Shown here: in pieces, positions 11,901 to 22,530 of the stretch
Layout of the letters: every line of letters starts with the position of its first letter
Numbering within the stretch: position 1 is the first letter of the stretch
Source of the DNA: Roseateles aquatilis
GTDB lineage: Bacteria; Pseudomonadota; Gammaproteobacteria; Burkholderiales; Burkholderiaceae_C
DNA: 64,000 nucleotides
Assembly (NCBI RefSeq): GCF_002205645.1
Contig: NZ_NIOF01000004.1
Location: 62,001-126,000, forward strand
Reading direction: 5' to 3'
Program-made: the position numbers and the translations under genes
The notes under the pieces: model-generated
What the model was told of the DNA's origin: nothing
What the model saw: only the letters and a program-made list of their open reading frames with translations
Database searches by the model: none

Positions 11901-14168
11901 CGCCTCGGCGGCCAGCGCCTGCAGGTAGGCGGGTGGGAAACCGGCGTTGGTGACGCCGTGCGCGCGCATGGCGGCCAGCGTCTGGTCGGGCGTCCACGGC
12001 GACGCGTCGCGCAGCACCAGCCCGGCGCCGCAGCACAGCGCGGTGAACAGGCGCTCCTGCGCGCCGTCGAACGAGAAGGACAGGAAATGCAGCTCCAGCG
12101 AGCCGGCATCCATCTCGTAGAGCGCCGCCGTCTCCACGCAATGCATGCCGAAGGGCGCATGGGCCACCGCCACGCCCTTGGGCAGGCCGGTCGAGCCCGA
12201 GGTGTAGATCACGTAGACCAGCTGATCGACGTGAACGGGCACGCCGGGATTGCCGTCGGGCTCGGCGTCCAGCTCGCCATCCGACGCCAGCCTGTCCACC
12301 AGCCATCGTGGCGCCGCGCCGCCATGCGCCTCGGCCAACGAGGACTGGGTCAGCAGCAGCCCGATGCCGCTGTCCTGCGCCATGAAGGCGAGCCGCTGCG
12401 CCGGGTAGGCCGGATCCATCGGCACATAGGTGCCGCCCGCCTTGCACACGGCCAGCAGCGCGACGACCAGGTCGATGGACCGCTCCAGCAACACGCCCAC
12501 CCGCGTCTCCGGCGCGAGGCCGAGCGCCAACAGCCGATGCGCGAGGCGATTGGCGCGGCGGTTCAGCGTGTCGTAGTCGATGCGCTGGTCGCCAAGGATC
12601 AGCGCCGTGGCCCGGGGACGCGCGCGGACTTGCGTCTCGAACAGCTCGTGCACCGGGGCGGATACGTCGTGTCGCGGCGCGTTGACGCCCCAGTCGCGCA
12701 GCAGCGCCTGCTCCGCCTCGCCCGGCAGCACAACGTCGGCCAGCCGTCGTTCAGGCGATTTGGCGATCGCGTCGAGCAGGCGCAGGTAGTGGCCGGCGAA
12801 ACGTTCGACGCTGGCTGGCTCGAAGAGCTCGGCCGCGTAGGAGAAGGTCGCGGTGGCCGTGCCGTCGGGCGCCTCCACGATGTCGAGCGCGAGCTCGAAT
12901 TGCGCCGACGTCGGCGCCAGCGCCTGCTCGCTCAGCCTCAGGCCAGGCAGGTCGCGCAGTCCGCCCAGATCGCGGCGCTGGTGGTTGAAGATCGCCTGGA
13001 ACAGCGGCGACGTGCCGAGGCTGCGCTCCGGCTGCAACGCCTCGACGAGGTGCTCGAACGGCAGGTCCTGGTGGGTCTGCGCGCCCAGCACCGCCTCCCG
13101 CGTGGCGGCGATCAGCGCGTCCAGCCGGGTACGGCCGTCGAAGACCGCGCGCAGCACCTGCGTGTTGACGAAGAGGCCGACGATGCCGGCCGTCTCCGCG
13201 CGATGGCGGTTGGCCACCGGCGACCCCACGCGGATGTCCGGCTGACCGGTGAGGCGATGCAGCAGCGCCTGGTAGCCGGCCAGCAGCACCATGAACAGCG
13301 TCGCGTCGGCGCTGCGCGCCCGCTCGCGCAGCGCGTCCAGCAACGGGCGCGGCACGGCCAGCGTGTGCGACGCGGCCCGATAACGCCCGTCGGCGCGGCG
13401 GGGATGATCGGCGGGCAGTTGCAGCACGGGCTGCTCGGCGCCGAGCTGCGCCGTCCAGTAGGCCAGTTGCCGGTGCTTGCCGCCCGCCTCCATCCAGCGC
13501 CGTTGCCAGGCGGCGTAGTCGACATAGCGCAGCGGCGGCGGCGACAGGTCGGGCGTGGTCCCGATCACGCGGGCGCGGTACTCGCGCACGAACTCGTCGA
13601 CGATCAACTGGATGGACGCGCCGTCCGACACGATGTGATGCATGACCAGCACCAGCACCCGGCGCTCCGGACGCGTCCGCACCAACCCGATCCGCAGCAG
13701 CGGGCCCCGGGTGAGATCGAACGGCTCCTGCGCCAGATCGCGGATGGCCTCGGCCGCCCGCGTGTCGTGGCCGTCGCCGCATTCCACAAGACGCAGATCC
13801 ACCGGCGCGGCGGGCAGCACCGCGGGCCGCGCGAGGCCGTCCTCGTCCGCCTGGACCACCGTGCGCAACGACTCGTGCCGCGCGACGATGGCCGTGAAGG
13901 CGTCCGTCAAGGCCTCGACGTTCAACGCGCCGTCGAGCGCGACGGCGCCCGCGACGTGGTAAGCGCCGCTGGTCGGATCCATGCGCCACAGGAACCACTG
14001 CCGCCGCTGCGCGTAGGACAGCGGCGCGACCTGGTCCGCGGGCAGCGGCACGATCGGCAGGCCGGCGAAAGCAATCCCCTGCGCGTCGAGCGCCTGGATG
14101 AACGCGGCCTGCCGCTCCGCCGGCAGACGCGCGAAGCGCTCGGCGATCTCTCGCTTCTTCTGTTCCAT
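5919..14168 (-). CDS. NRPS, two modules C-A-T-E-C-A-T
   Basis: 2749 aa. Seen in order: C domain with HHIVSDG near residue 176; A domain with YTSGSTG near 651; carrier LGGDSI near 1044, a form common before epimerases; E domain with HHLVVDGVSW near 1231, EGHGRE and NYLGQV; a second C domain with SHHLLLDG near 1688; A domain with YTSGSTG near 2233; carrier GGHSLL near 2678. Pocket codes by eye: DGEGSGGVTK (first) and DGEDHGTVTK (second). The Glu at position 239 in both suggests a basic or N-modified ornithine-like substrate; this is inference. E followed by a D-Cys-type-spaced (DCL-like) C domain predicts a D-residue at the first position. Low-complexity insertions sit in the second C domain (Ser/Ala/Thr/Pro-rich, near 1784) and second A domain. 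Start and stop contact both neighbours, implying translational coupling. Confidence 0.93.
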   Translation of the reverse strand: MEQKKREIAERFARLPAERQAAFIQALDAQGIAFAGLPIVPLPADQVAPLSYAQRRQWFLWRMDPTSGAYHVAGAVALDGALNVEALTDAFTAIVARHESLRTVVQADEDGLARPAVLPAAPVDLRLVECGDGHDTRAAEAIRDLAQEPFDLTRGPLLRIGLVRTRPERRVLVLVMHHIVSDGASIQLIVDEFVREYRARVIGTTPDLSPPPLRYVDYAAWQRRWMEAGGKHRQLAYWTAQLGAEQPVLQLPADHPRRADGRYRAASHTLAVPRPLLDALRERARSADATLFMVLLAGYQALLHRLTGQPDIRVGSPVANRHRAETAGIVGLFVNTQVLRAVFDGRTRLDALIAATREAVLGAQTHQDLPFEHLVEALQPERSLGTSPLFQAIFNHQRRDLGGLRDLPGLRLSEQALAPTSAQFELALDIVEAPDGTATATFSYAAELFEPASVERFAGHYLRLLDAIAKSPERRLADVVLPGEAEQALLRDWGVNAPRHDVSAPVHELFETQVRARPRATALILGDQRIDYDTLNRRANRLAHRLLALGLAPETRVGVLLERSIDLVVALLAVCKAGGTYVPMDPAYPAQRLAFMAQDSGIGLLLTQSSLAEAHGGAAPRWLVDRLASDGELDAEPDGNPGVPVHVDQLVYVIYTSGSTGLPKGVAVAHAPFGMHCVETAALYEMDAGSLELHFLSFSFDGAQERLFTALCCGAGLVLRDASPWTPDQTLAAMRAHGVTNAGFPPAYLQALAAEARHGGAVPTLRLCSFGGEAMPRAGLALVDDRLGPALLINGYGPTETVVTPVAWKARRGTTVTSAYAPIGRPVGDRTARVLDADLCLLPPGVPGELYLGGQGIARGYLGRAGLTAERFVADPFDLAGGRLYRTGDRVRWSEDGQLEYLGRIDQQLKIQGFRIEPGEIESRLRQQPEVGDAAVIAGQGATGARLIAYVSPRAGRRVEAEVLRARLGQVLPEHMVPAALVVLEALPRTVNGKLDREALPEPALAATRDYAAPQGDAEQALAAIWANLLGVPRVGRNDNFFELGGDSILSLQVVARARRAGWRLAPRQLFEHQSIAALASVTVVVAVDAPATTESAVPATGEVPLLPIQAAFFATPVADRHHWNQAVLLRSDDPLARPALQEALEALLHQHDGLRLRYRQTPDGAWRQTYGDVPDGQRRELLWWRRAADATALTALCDEVQRSLDLANGPLLRALAVEMADGSWRLLLVVHHLVVDGVSWRVLLEDLQTAYARRLAGQPCVPPPRTAGMRDWALALSRRVAGLDGELDHWRALIDVPASMPCDRPEGSNRLTAIDTIELRLDPAATEALLKRAPAAYRTQVNDLLLTALGRALCAWSGHERVLVDLEGHGREDWGDAPDVSRTVGWFTSMFPFALDPLGEPGAALKRVKEALRRVPLRGLGFGLLRHMGSEAQRVALADVPRAQVVFNYLGQVDSGFDAGRWRMATESAGTPMDETAEQSHEFAVNGQVLDGELALRVGYSRERHDAAVVRAWVDRFEVELRALIDHCRGGARGLTPSDVPLAGLDQARLDALPLPMDRIEDLYPLSPMQSGMLFHVLAQPDTGQYLTQLRVDIDGLDPARFRRAWAGVLAAHEVLRTGFLTDLERPLQWVARVVDTPLRELDGLRDAADMEVLAIDEMAAGVDLSRPPLMRLALARTGADRHHLVWTSHHLLLDGWSASQLMGEVLRRYDGQTPLAPPARYRDHIRALLARDAQADETFWRAQLARLDGPSLLTLAVPRPSPTSAPESTSASNAAPTPAPTPTSASASASASAPTSASPPTATGIAHLIHRLDPDATRRLSDAARAQRVTLNTLVQAAWALLLARHTGQSAVVFGTTVSGRPPELAGSQEMLGLFINTLPQVVVPGPADRPVGDWLRQLQADGVAAREHEQTPLYDIQRWAGQGGQALFDSLLVFENYPIDAALRQAAPGGLRFGEVRSQDDTNYPMTVSVHLDHSLTLDYGYDRACFDEATVRALSAQVERLLARLAEAADRPIGRIDAIDEHGRRQLERWGRGAEAHAGPDERIHRHLARHAARRPDAMALRCGAGQLTYAQLDERVNRLAHRLIGLGVRPEARVGIATERSIDMIVAVLATLKAGGVYVPLDPSYPAARLEAMIEDSGIGLLLTQRRVLGTLPVPASVVPVLVDEPAHEPAGGPGAGPAEVPDAPEAKQAREAPDARDDRQAGESADGARRRAAVHDPDVPTHGDQLAYLIYTSGSTGRPKGVGISHAALMRHARVAAGFFDLTERDRVLQFATLNFDGFVEQLFAPLLAGAAIVLRGPTLWDSAEFHAQVTEHGVTVADLSTAYWLLLAQDFARMGLSPPAALRQVHAGGEAMSPEGIRAWREAGLGGVRLLNTYGPTEATVTASVLDCSPPARGDEEVPAQVPIGKPLAGRVMRVVDTDMNLAPPGAAGELCIGGELLARGYWRRPGLSAERFVADPFDGDGGRLYRTGDLVRWNRRGELVYLGRIDHQVKIRGFRIELGEVEAQLLAQPEVREAVVVADTTPDGARLLAYVSTKPGVVRRVDTDGNGAKACTRGGDQSASDEDPRGDDDGLAGGGMQACGGVVGIDGSVLRERLSRSLPDYMLPAVITVLPALPLNANGKIDRKALPAPTLVPASGGEPPREGIESALAAIWGDVLGGGRITRQDHFFERGGHSLLAVRLTTRLRQQFAVELSLQAVFDHPRFADLARWLVEQGASAARTDAPATDAGRFAALLDDLETQD
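8788..8843. repeat. In-frame 6-bp repeats in NRPS condensation domain
   Basis: Four perfect GATGCG units (8788-8811) run into degenerate GTCGGT/GCCGGT units. On the coding strand they encode alternating Ser/Ala then Thr/Pro residues inside the second condensation domain of the two-module NRPS, a surface-loop type insertion. Confidence 0.75.
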
Positions 14169-17100
14169 CAGGGCTCCAGCTCTTCCAGCTTCTTGAAGGT
14201 CTCGGGGGGTTCCAACGCCGCCAGCAGGCGGTCCATCTCGTCGAGCTCCCGCCCCAGCGCCTGCGCGGCCCGTGGCTGCTGTGCGGCCAGCTCGCCGGCC
14301 AGCGCCGACAGCGTCCTCAGCTCGAAGAAGCGGCGCAGCGGCAACCGCACGCCCCAGTGCGACTCGGCCTTGGCCTGGACTTGCACCAGGGCCAGCGAAT
14401 GCCCACCGAGATCGAAGAAATCGTCGTCGCGACCGACCCGCGAGACGCCGAGCACGGCGGACCAGATCGCGGCCAGCGCCGTCTCCGCCGGCCCCTCCGG
14501 CAGCGTCGAGCCGCGCCCCCTGCCGGGCTCGGGCATCGGCAACGCGCGACGGTCCAGCTTGCCGTTGGCGTTCAACGGCAGCGCATCCAGCACCTGCACG
14601 GACGACGGCAGCATGTGCTCGGGCAAGTCGGCGGCAAGCCGGCGACGCAGCGCTTCGGGATCGATGGCCAGGCCCCCGCGCGCGCTGACGAAGGCGACCA
14701 GGCGCGCCCCGCCCGCGCCGTTGGCGACCTGCACCGTCGCTTCACGGACCTCGGGCAAGGCCGTGAGCCGGGCTTCGATCTCGCCCAGCTCGATCCGGAA
14801 GCCGCGGATCTTGACCTGCTCGTCGATGCGGCCGAGATAGTCGATGTCACCGTCGGCGCGCCAACGCGCCAGGTCGCCGGTGCGGTACAGCCGGCCGCCC
14901 GCCGCGTCGTCGGGATCGGCGATGAATCGCGAGGCGGTCAGACCGGGCCGGTGCAGGTAACCCCGCGCCAGGCCGGCGCCGCTCACGTGGAGCTCGCCCG
15001 GCACGCCGATGGGCACCGGTCGCAGCTCGCTGTCCAGCAGCCGCAGGCCGAGGTCGGGCAACGCCCGCCCCATCGGGCTGCCGCCGTCCTCCAGGTCCGA
15101 CGCGTCGAGCGGACGGCAGGTCACGTGCACCGTGGTTTCCGTGATGCCGTACATGTTGACCAGCCGAGGGTGTTCCAGCCCGAAGCGATCGGCCCAGGGC
15201 CGCAGGCTGCGCGGCTCCAGAGCCTCGCCGCCGAAGATCACCAGCCGCAGGGCCAGGTCTTGCCCGTCGAGCGCCGCCTCGGCCGGCGCGTCCACCGGCC
15301 CCGACTGCACCGCCACGTGCATCAGTTGCTTGAAGGCGGAAGGTGTCTGGTTGAGCACCGTCACGCGATGCTCGCGCAGCAATGTCAGGAACTCGCGCGG
15401 CGAGCGGCTGACGAGGTGCGGCACGATGACGACGCGTCCCCCGGTGCACAGCGGCCCGAACAGCTCCCACACCGAGAAGTCGAAGGCGTAGGAATGGAAC
15501 AGCGTCCACACGTCGTCCGGGCCGAAGTCGAAGTGGCCGGCGCTGGCGTCGAGCAGCCGCAGCACGTTGCGGTGCGTGAGCTGCGCGCCCTTGGGTCGAC
15601 CGGTCGAGCCGGAGGTGTAGATCACGTAGGCCAGGTGATCCGGTCGCAGCGCGACGCTCGGGGCGCGGCTCGACTCGTCGGCGAAGTCCTCGCCGCGCTC
15701 GCGGTCGTCGCCGGGCAGATCGACGCGCAAGTCGACACGCGGCACGTGGACTTCGGCCAACGCGGGGTGATCGTCGTCGCACAGCAGCAGGGCCATGCCG
15801 CTGTCCTGTGCCATGAAGCCGAGTCGATCCGCGGGATAGGCCGGATCGAGCGGCACGTAGGCGCCGCCCGCCTTCAGGGTCGCCAGCATGCCCACGACCA
15901 TCGCGAGCGACCGCCCCGCCGCAAGCCCGACGCGGGTCTCTGGGCCTACGCCCAGCCGCCGCAGCCGATGCGCCAGCCGATTGGCCGCGCGGTCGAGCGC
16001 CGCGTAGCTGATGCGTTCCTGTCCCAGCGCCAGGGCCGTCGCATCGGGCCGCTGCCGGACTTGCGCCTCGAAGCGCTGGTGGATCAGGTCCGTGACGACG
16101 AGGTCCTCGCGGCGGCTCCATCGCGCGAGCTGGCGTTCCTCATCGGCGTCCAGCAGCGCCACGTCGCCCACGGCCGTTTCCGGCGCCTCGTGCAAGGCCC
16201 GCAGCAGCGCCAGGTAATGCCCGGCCATCCGCTCGATCGTGGCGCGCTCGTACAACGCGCTGGCATACCGGAACCACGCCTGCACCTGGCCGTCGCCCGA
16301 CTCGGCCGTTTCCAGCGTCAGCTCGAACGGCGCGCTGCGCTCGCCGAAGTCGACACGCCGCACCGCCAGGCCCGGCCAGGCCGGCGCCGCGTGCTCGTCC
16401 AGGCGCAAATGATTGAACAGCACCTGGAACAGCGGCGTCGCGCCGGCCGCCCGGGACGGCTTGAGCACCTCGACCAGGCGCTCGAACGGCAGCTCCTGAT
16501 GCGCCAGTGCGCCTAGCACCGTCTCCTGCATCTGCCGCAGCAGCTCGGTCAGGGTCATGCGCGGTCCGACCTCGCTGCGCAGCACCACCGTGTTGACGAA
16601 GAAGCCGACCACGCGCGCGACCTCGGGCCGGTTGCGGTTGGCCACGGGCAGACCGGAGCGGATCTCCGCCTGTCCGGTGTGGCGGAACAGCAGCGCGTGA
16701 AAGGCCGCGGCCAGCACCATGAACAGCGTGCCACCGTGGCGCCGCGCGGTCTCGCGCAGACCGACGACGAGCTCGGCGGGCAAGGTCAGCGATACGGCCG
16801 CAGGAGGGCCGTCCGGGGCGCCGCGCGGATGGTCCGTCGGCAGCGACAGCGGCGGTGATTCGGGGTCGAGACGGTCGCGCCAGTAGGCAAGCTGGCGCTC
16901 GCCCTGCGCGCCGTCCAGCCATTGCCGCTGCCAGCGCGCGAAGTCCACGAAACGGATCTCGGGCGGCGCCAGATCGACGTCCTGGCCGCGCAGGGCCGCC
17001 ACGTACAGCGCGGGCAGTTCCGCCAGGATCAGCTCGACCGACCACGCGTCCGAGATCGCGTGATGCAGGCACAACAGCAGGTCGTGCGCCGCCGGCTCGG

Positions 17101-17653
17101 TCTTCAACAGCACGGCGCGCAGCAGCGGCCCTCGCTCCAGGTCGAACGCCGAGGTGCAAACCTCCCGCACGGCCTGCCGCCGCCGGACCTCGCGCGCATC
17201 GGCGTCGAGGCCGCTCAGGTCGAGGCACGGCAGGTCCAGCGGCATCGCCGGCCGTACCCGTTGGGTCAACGTGTCGTCCCCCCCGTCGCCTGAGTGAAAG
17301 ACGGTGCGCAGCGCATCGTGGCGGTCGATCACCTGCGCCAGCGCCCGACGCAGCGCGGCGACATCGAGCGTTCCCGCGAGCCTCAGGCCGCCGCCCACGT
17401 GATACGCGGTGCTGTCGGGATTCATGCGCCACAGGAACCACTGGCCGCGCTGGGCGGGCGTGGCGGGGCCGGTGGGGTCGGTACCGCGCGCGATGCCGGT
17501 CGCGCCGGCCGCCGTGGCGGTCGACGTCGCGATTGATGTCGCGTTCGACGGGTCATTCGGCGCCGCCGTGCCGGCCATGCGTTGCCGCAGCCGCTGCAGT
17601 TGCGCGTCGGACAGCCGCGCGCGGCGTTGGGAAAGGTCGGAGGGACTGTTCAT
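14168..17653 (-). CDS. NRPS module C-A(Thr)-T
   Basis: 1161 aa, one elongation module. Seen: C domain motif HHAISDAW near residue 197, where the usual Gly after Asp is Ala; A core YTSGSTG near 676; carrier LGGHS near 1083. Pocket residues by eye are DFWNIGMVHK, the well-known threonine code, so Thr is a firm prediction. The N-terminal 60 residues contain Ala/Thr-rich repeats. Its start ATG overlaps the PKS stop by four bases (ATGA) and its stop touches the next start (TGATG). By colinearity its C domain accepts the polyketide-extended chain from the PKS and joins it to Thr. Confidence 0.93.
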   Translation of the reverse strand: MNSPSDLSQRRARLSDAQLQRLRQRMAGTAAPNDPSNATSIATSTATAAGATGIARGTDPTGPATPAQRGQWFLWRMNPDSTAYHVGGGLRLAGTLDVAALRRALAQVIDRHDALRTVFHSGDGGDDTLTQRVRPAMPLDLPCLDLSGLDADAREVRRRQAVREVCTSAFDLERGPLLRAVLLKTEPAAHDLLLCLHHAISDAWSVELILAELPALYVAALRGQDVDLAPPEIRFVDFARWQRQWLDGAQGERQLAYWRDRLDPESPPLSLPTDHPRGAPDGPPAAVSLTLPAELVVGLRETARRHGGTLFMVLAAAFHALLFRHTGQAEIRSGLPVANRNRPEVARVVGFFVNTVVLRSEVGPRMTLTELLRQMQETVLGALAHQELPFERLVEVLKPSRAAGATPLFQVLFNHLRLDEHAAPAWPGLAVRRVDFGERSAPFELTLETAESGDGQVQAWFRYASALYERATIERMAGHYLALLRALHEAPETAVGDVALLDADEERQLARWSRREDLVVTDLIHQRFEAQVRQRPDATALALGQERISYAALDRAANRLAHRLRRLGVGPETRVGLAAGRSLAMVVGMLATLKAGGAYVPLDPAYPADRLGFMAQDSGMALLLCDDDHPALAEVHVPRVDLRVDLPGDDRERGEDFADESSRAPSVALRPDHLAYVIYTSGSTGRPKGAQLTHRNVLRLLDASAGHFDFGPDDVWTLFHSYAFDFSVWELFGPLCTGGRVVIVPHLVSRSPREFLTLLREHRVTVLNQTPSAFKQLMHVAVQSGPVDAPAEAALDGQDLALRLVIFGGEALEPRSLRPWADRFGLEHPRLVNMYGITETTVHVTCRPLDASDLEDGGSPMGRALPDLGLRLLDSELRPVPIGVPGELHVSGAGLARGYLHRPGLTASRFIADPDDAAGGRLYRTGDLARWRADGDIDYLGRIDEQVKIRGFRIELGEIEARLTALPEVREATVQVANGAGGARLVAFVSARGGLAIDPEALRRRLAADLPEHMLPSSVQVLDALPLNANGKLDRRALPMPEPGRGRGSTLPEGPAETALAAIWSAVLGVSRVGRDDDFFDLGGHSLALVQVQAKAESHWGVRLPLRRFFELRTLSALAGELAAQQPRAAQALGRELDEMDRLLAALEPPETFKKLEELEP

Positions 17654-20600
17654 GTCGCAACGCTCAAGGAGTCGGGGGAGCCGGACATCGCGCCGTCCGC
17701 GTCCGGCGTCAGGCCCAGTGGGTCCGTCTGTTCGATCTCGTCCAGCAGGCGACGTTCGATCTCGTCGGCCTGGCGGGCGATCGTGGGGGCGCGGAAGAAG
17801 TCGGCCGGATGCAGCTCGACGCCATAGACCTTGCGCACCCGCGACAGCAGGCGGATGGCCAGCAGCGAGTCGCCGCCCAGGTCGAACAGGCTGTCGTCGA
17901 CGCCGAGCGGCGCGATGCCCAGCATCTCGGTCCAGATCGCCGACAGCCCTTCCTGCAGCACGCCGTCCGGCGCCACGTACGGCGTGGGCAGCACCGGACG
18001 CGGCTGGCCGACGGCGGTGGCTGCGGTGGTCGCGGGCAGTTCCTCCAGCGCGGCGAGCAGGCCCTGGTCGAGGGGCCCGAGCCGTGCCTCCAGCGGCGTG
18101 GTGGACACCACCACCTGCGGCAGGTCCGGACCGAGCAGGATGCGCTCGAAGGCGCGCACGCCGCCGGCCTCGTCCAGCCCGACACCGCCCGGCAGGTCCA
18201 GGTCGACGGCCACGCCGACGTCGCGCCAGGCGTCCCAGTTGACGGAGACGACCGGCAAGCCCGTCTCGCGTCGACGGGCCGCCGCCAGCGCGTCCATGCC
18301 GGCATTGGCCGCGGCGTAGTCACTGCGGCTCAGGCCGCCGATCAGCGCGGCCACCGAGGAGCAGAGCATCACGAAGTCCAGCGGCTCGCCGGCCACCGCG
18401 CGCAGCACGCAGTCCGTCCCGGCGATCTTCGATGCCCAGGCGGCCTCGACGTCCGCGCGTGCGCGCCGGCCGATCAGGCCGCGCCCCGGATGCACGACCG
18501 CGTGCACGACGCCGTGGACGGGGCCGAAGCGCGCGTGTGCCCGCGCCAGCGCCGCCTGCAGCTCGGCGGCGACGAGCACGTCCGCCACCACCGTCATCAC
18601 CTCGGCACCCGCGGCTTCCAGGTCCAGCAGTTGGCGCAGCGTGCGGCGCAAGGTCGCAGGCTGATCCGCGGCCTCGGCCAACGCGGGCCAGTCCGATCGC
18701 GGCGGCAGCGGCGTGCGTCCCAGCAGCACCAGCCGCGCGCCCCACGTGCCGGCCAGATAGCGCGCCAGGGCCAGGCCCACCGCGCCCATGCCGCCGGTGA
18801 TCAGGTAGGTGCCGCCTCGGCGCAGGCGCTCGTGGCGAGGCAGGTCCGCCGGCACGGGCCGGTAGCGTCGGACCCAGCGCTGCGCGCCGCGCAACGCGAC
18901 GAGGAAGTCGCGGCCACGATCGGCCTCGTCCACCAGCGCCGCTGCCAGCGCCGCTGCCAGCGCGACGGCCGCCGCGGCGCTCGCCACGCGCGGCGCGTCG
19001 ATCACGCGGCAATCGAGTCCGGGATACTCCTGGCCCGCCACCTTGGCCAGGCCCAGCAGCGTCGCCTTGCCCGGCGCCAGAGCCTCGCAGCCGGACACGT
19101 CCCCCAGTCCGTCGGCGACGACCGCCACCACGGGCCGAGCCTCGGCGCCATGGGACGCCGGCGCCCCCTCCAGCGCCTGCAACAGGGCGAGCAGACCGAA
19201 ATAGGCATCGTCCCCCGTGCCCGGCGCGATGCGCGGCCCCAGGCCGCCGAGGTGGAACACCCGCATCACCGGCCCCCTGTCGCCGAGGGCGACCAGCAGG
19301 GCCGCGATGTCTTCCACGCGGTCGGCGCGCAGCTGATAGACGCCCGGCTCGGCATGCGCGAACTCACGGCCCGGCACCGCGCGCACGACCTGCCAGCCCT
19401 GCCCCGTCAGCCGCGCGACGAGCGCATCGACGAGCTGTGTGGCGGTGGCGTCGGCGTTGGCCAGCACGAGCGCCACGCCATCGCGCGGCGCGACGGCCGT
19501 CTCGGTCGTCGTCGACATCGCGGTCTTCCCGGACACCGCGCTCGTTGCGGGCATCGCGGTGGCCGTGGTGGCCGTGGTGGCCGTGGTGGCCGTGGTGGCC
19601 GTGGTGGCCTTGAGCATCGCGGACCTCGTGGTGGTCGCAGACATCGCGGTCGCGATCGCGGGCAGCGATTGACGCTCCCAATCGGGCAGGTAGAGCCCGT
19701 CCTCCGCGGCCGCGTGGGTCGGCGCCACGCCGGCCGACGGACCCGGAGCCTCGTCCGTGGACGCGTCCGGCGCCTCGACCCAATGACGTCGGCGCTGGAA
19801 CGGATAGGTCGGCAGCGGCACGCGCCGGCGGCCGGCCGCGGGCTGCAGCGCGTTCCAATCGACATCGACGCCCGCGGTCCACGCCCCGGCCACTGCCAGG
19901 GCCAGTTGGCGCTCGTCGCGCTCGGGCTGCTGCGGGTGCGCCTGGCACGACCAGATGCCCGCGGCCGACGCGCGGTCCGGATGCAGGCGGGCCAGCCCGG
20001 CGAGCGTCTCGCCGGGGCCGATGTCCAGCAGCACGCGGCCCGGCGTGCCCAGCACGGTCGTCAGGCCGTCGGCGAAGCGCACGGCGCCGCGCAAGTGCCG
20101 GCCCCAGTACGCGGGATCACACGCCTCCTCCGCCGTGATCGGACGGCCGGTGACGTTGGACACGAACGGGATCGACGGCGCCTGCCGCGGCACGGCGGCG
20201 ATGGCGCGCTCCAGTTCCGCCACGATGGGCTCAACCATCGCGGAATGCGACGCCACCTGGATATGCAGCCGGCGCGGCAGGCAATGCACGGCCAGCGCGC
20301 GCTCGGCGCGGTCGATGGCGTCGACCGGCCCGGCCAGCACGCACAGCGATTCGCCGTTCACCGCCGCCAGGTCGCAGCCATCGTCGAGGAACGGTCGCAG
20401 CTCCGCCTCGGGCAGCGGCACGGCGATCATCGCGCCGCCCGCGACGCTTTCCATCAACCGGCCTCGCGTCGCCACGACCTGCAGCGCGTCCCCCAGGCCG
20501 AAGACACCGGCCAGGCAGGCGGCCACGTATTCCCCGAGGCTGTGACCCAGCATCAGCGCCGGTGTCACGCCCAGGTGCATCCACCACTTCGCCAGCGCGT

Positions 20601-22530
20601 ACCCGACGACGAACAGCGCCGGCTGCGCCATCGACATCCGCGAGAGCCCCGCCGTGGCGGCAGCCTCGGCGCCGGACGCGGGGAACAGCACCTCCCGCAG
20701 GTCCGGGCCGCCGCGCTGGCGCAGCAGGTCCAGGCAGGCGTCGAGTTCGGCGCGGAAGAAGTCGCTTCGCCGGTACAGCGCCTGCCCCATCCGCACATGC
20801 TGCGTGCCGCCGCCAGGGAACAGGAAGACCACCTCCGGCGCTCGCCCCGCCCGCGCGCCGGGCCCCGGCGCGTCGAGCAGATCCGCCGCGAGGCCGTGTC
20901 CATCGGCCACGGCGGCGGCGCGCCACGGGAAGACGCGCCGGCCATGGCGCAGCGTGTGGGCCACGTCGGCCAGCGGCTGCTCGGGATGATCGCGCAGCCA
21001 GGCGGCCAGGCGGGTGCGTTGCTCGGAAAGCGCCGTCTCGTCGCGGGCGGAAAGCGGCAGCACCTGCCAGGCGCCGGACAGCACGGCGTCGTCGCGCGGC
21101 GCGGCGTCATCCTCCGGCCAGGGGCCATCACGCGACCTGAGGTCATCGCCCGGCGTGGCGTCATCGCGCGGCGCGGCGTCGGGAGCCTCCTCCAGCACGA
21201 CGTGCACATTGGTCCCGCCGATGCCGAAGGCGCTGACGCCCGCGCGACGCGGCGTCCCGCCTCGCGGCCACGGACGAGTTTCGGTGTTGACGCGGAACGG
21301 GCTGCGCTCGAAATCGATGCGCGGGTTGGGCCGCTCGAAGTGCAGGCTGGGCGGCAAGGTCCGGTGACGCAGCGCCAGCACCGTCTTGATCAGGCCCGTC
21401 ACGCCGGCGGCGGCGTCGAGGTGGCCGACGTTGGTCTTGACCGAGCCGATGGCGCACCACGGCTCGCCGGGGCGCGACGCGTCGCCGTCGCCGCGGAAGG
21501 CGGCGGTGAGGGCCTCGATCTCGATCGGATCGCCCAGGGCGGTGCCGGTGCCGTGCGCCTCGACGTAGCCGATGCTGCGCGCCGCGACGCCGGCCACCGC
21601 CTGCGCCGCGCGGATCACCGCCGTCTGGCCGCTCACGCCGGGCGCGGTGAAGCCGACCTTGTCCGCGCCGTCATTGTTGGCGGCGCTGCCCTTGATCACC
21701 GCATGGATGGTGTCGCCGTCGCGCCAGGCGTCCTCCAGCCGCTTGAGCACCACCACGCCGGCGCCGCTGCCCAGCACCGTGCCGGCCGCCTCGGCGTCGA
21801 AGGCGCGGCAATGGCCGTCGGGCGAGAAGATCGCGCCCGGCTGATGGCGATAACCGGCCGTCTGCAACAGGTTCAGCGACACACCGCCCGCCAGCGCCAT
21901 GTCGCATTCATGGCCCAGCAGCGCCTGCACGGCGCCGTGCACCGCCGCCAGCGAGGTCGAGCAGGCCGTCTGGATCGTCACCGCCGGTCCGCGCAGATCG
22001 AGCTTGTAGGCCACGCGCGTGCACAGCGCGTCCGCCATGTTGCCGCCGAGCAGCCCCAGCAGATCGGCGATCTGCCCGCCCTGCGCGAGCCGCTCGCGCG
22101 GCAGCAGGTGCCGCATCAGGTAGGTCGCCGCGCCGCAGCCGGCGTACACGCCCACGCGCCCGTCCTGGCGCTGCGCGTCGTACCCGGCGTGCTCCAGCGC
22201 CGCCCAGGCGCATTCGAGGAAGACGCGATGCTGCGGATCCAGCGTCTCGGCGTCGCGCGGCGTGTAGCCGAAGAACTCGGCATCGAAAAGCGCCATGTCG
22301 GCCAGCGGCACGCCGGCCTTCACGTAGTGCGGATCGCTCAGCAGCGCCTCGGGGACACCGCGCCGACGCAGTTCCTCGTCGTCGTAGCACCGCACCGATT
22401 CGACACCGTCGCGCAGGTTGCGCCAGAAGGTCTCGATGTCGGGGGCGTCGGGGAAACGTCCGGCCATGCCGACGACAGCGATCTCCAGGCCGTGGTCCTG
22501 ACCGTTCAGCGGATCAGCGTTCGAATGCAT
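17650..22530 (-). CDS. Type I PKS module KS-AT-KR-ACP
   Basis: 1626 aa. Seen: ketosynthase with TACSTSL near residue 190, EAHGTGT near 325 and NVGHLD near 368, so all three catalytic residues are present; acyltransferase GHSLGEY near 660; ketoreductase nucleotide motif TGGMGAVG near 1247 with the Ser and YAAAN catalytic set; carrier LGGDS near 1552. No dehydratase or enoylreductase is recognisable. It should add one C2 unit to the aminoacyl chain from the preceding NRPS module and reduce the keto group, giving a statine-like gamma-amino-beta-hydroxy unit. GHSLG favours malonyl-CoA, but the second AT specificity motif reads VASH rather than HAFH, so extender choice is not certain. A Thr/Ala repeat linker separates AT and KR. 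TGATG contact with the upstream stop. Confidence 0.93.
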   Translation of the reverse strand: MHSNADPLNGQDHGLEIAVVGMAGRFPDAPDIETFWRNLRDGVESVRCYDDEELRRRGVPEALLSDPHYVKAGVPLADMALFDAEFFGYTPRDAETLDPQHRVFLECAWAALEHAGYDAQRQDGRVGVYAGCGAATYLMRHLLPRERLAQGGQIADLLGLLGGNMADALCTRVAYKLDLRGPAVTIQTACSTSLAAVHGAVQALLGHECDMALAGGVSLNLLQTAGYRHQPGAIFSPDGHCRAFDAEAAGTVLGSGAGVVVLKRLEDAWRDGDTIHAVIKGSAANNDGADKVGFTAPGVSGQTAVIRAAQAVAGVAARSIGYVEAHGTGTALGDPIEIEALTAAFRGDGDASRPGEPWCAIGSVKTNVGHLDAAAGVTGLIKTVLALRHRTLPPSLHFERPNPRIDFERSPFRVNTETRPWPRGGTPRRAGVSAFGIGGTNVHVVLEEAPDAAPRDDATPGDDLRSRDGPWPEDDAAPRDDAVLSGAWQVLPLSARDETALSEQRTRLAAWLRDHPEQPLADVAHTLRHGRRVFPWRAAAVADGHGLAADLLDAPGPGARAGRAPEVVFLFPGGGTQHVRMGQALYRRSDFFRAELDACLDLLRQRGGPDLREVLFPASGAEAAATAGLSRMSMAQPALFVVGYALAKWWMHLGVTPALMLGHSLGEYVAACLAGVFGLGDALQVVATRGRLMESVAGGAMIAVPLPEAELRPFLDDGCDLAAVNGESLCVLAGPVDAIDRAERALAVHCLPRRLHIQVASHSAMVEPIVAELERAIAAVPRQAPSIPFVSNVTGRPITAEEACDPAYWGRHLRGAVRFADGLTTVLGTPGRVLLDIGPGETLAGLARLHPDRASAAGIWSCQAHPQQPERDERQLALAVAGAWTAGVDVDWNALQPAAGRRRVPLPTYPFQRRRHWVEAPDASTDEAPGPSAGVAPTHAAAEDGLYLPDWERQSLPAIATAMSATTTRSAMLKATTATTATTATTATTATAMPATSAVSGKTAMSTTTETAVAPRDGVALVLANADATATQLVDALVARLTGQGWQVVRAVPGREFAHAEPGVYQLRADRVEDIAALLVALGDRGPVMRVFHLGGLGPRIAPGTGDDAYFGLLALLQALEGAPASHGAEARPVVAVVADGLGDVSGCEALAPGKATLLGLAKVAGQEYPGLDCRVIDAPRVASAAAAVALAAALAAALVDEADRGRDFLVALRGAQRWVRRYRPVPADLPRHERLRRGGTYLITGGMGAVGLALARYLAGTWGARLVLLGRTPLPPRSDWPALAEAADQPATLRRTLRQLLDLEAAGAEVMTVVADVLVAAELQAALARAHARFGPVHGVVHAVVHPGRGLIGRRARADVEAAWASKIAGTDCVLRAVAGEPLDFVMLCSSVAALIGGLSRSDYAAANAGMDALAAARRRETGLPVVSVNWDAWRDVGVAVDLDLPGGVGLDEAGGVRAFERILLGPDLPQVVVSTTPLEARLGPLDQGLLAALEELPATTAATAVGQPRPVLPTPYVAPDGVLQEGLSAIWTEMLGIAPLGVDDSLFDLGGDSLLAIRLLSRVRKVYGVELHPADFFRAPTIARQADEIERRLLDEIEQTDPLGLTPDADGAMSGSPDSLSVAT
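19556..19609. repeat. 9-bp tandem repeat in PKS AT-KR linker
   Basis: Six 9-bp units, five of them perfect GTGGTGGCC, lie in frame. On the coding strand they encode a run of Ala-Thr-Thr repeats between the acyltransferase and ketoreductase regions. A slippage-prone linker. Confidence 0.85.
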
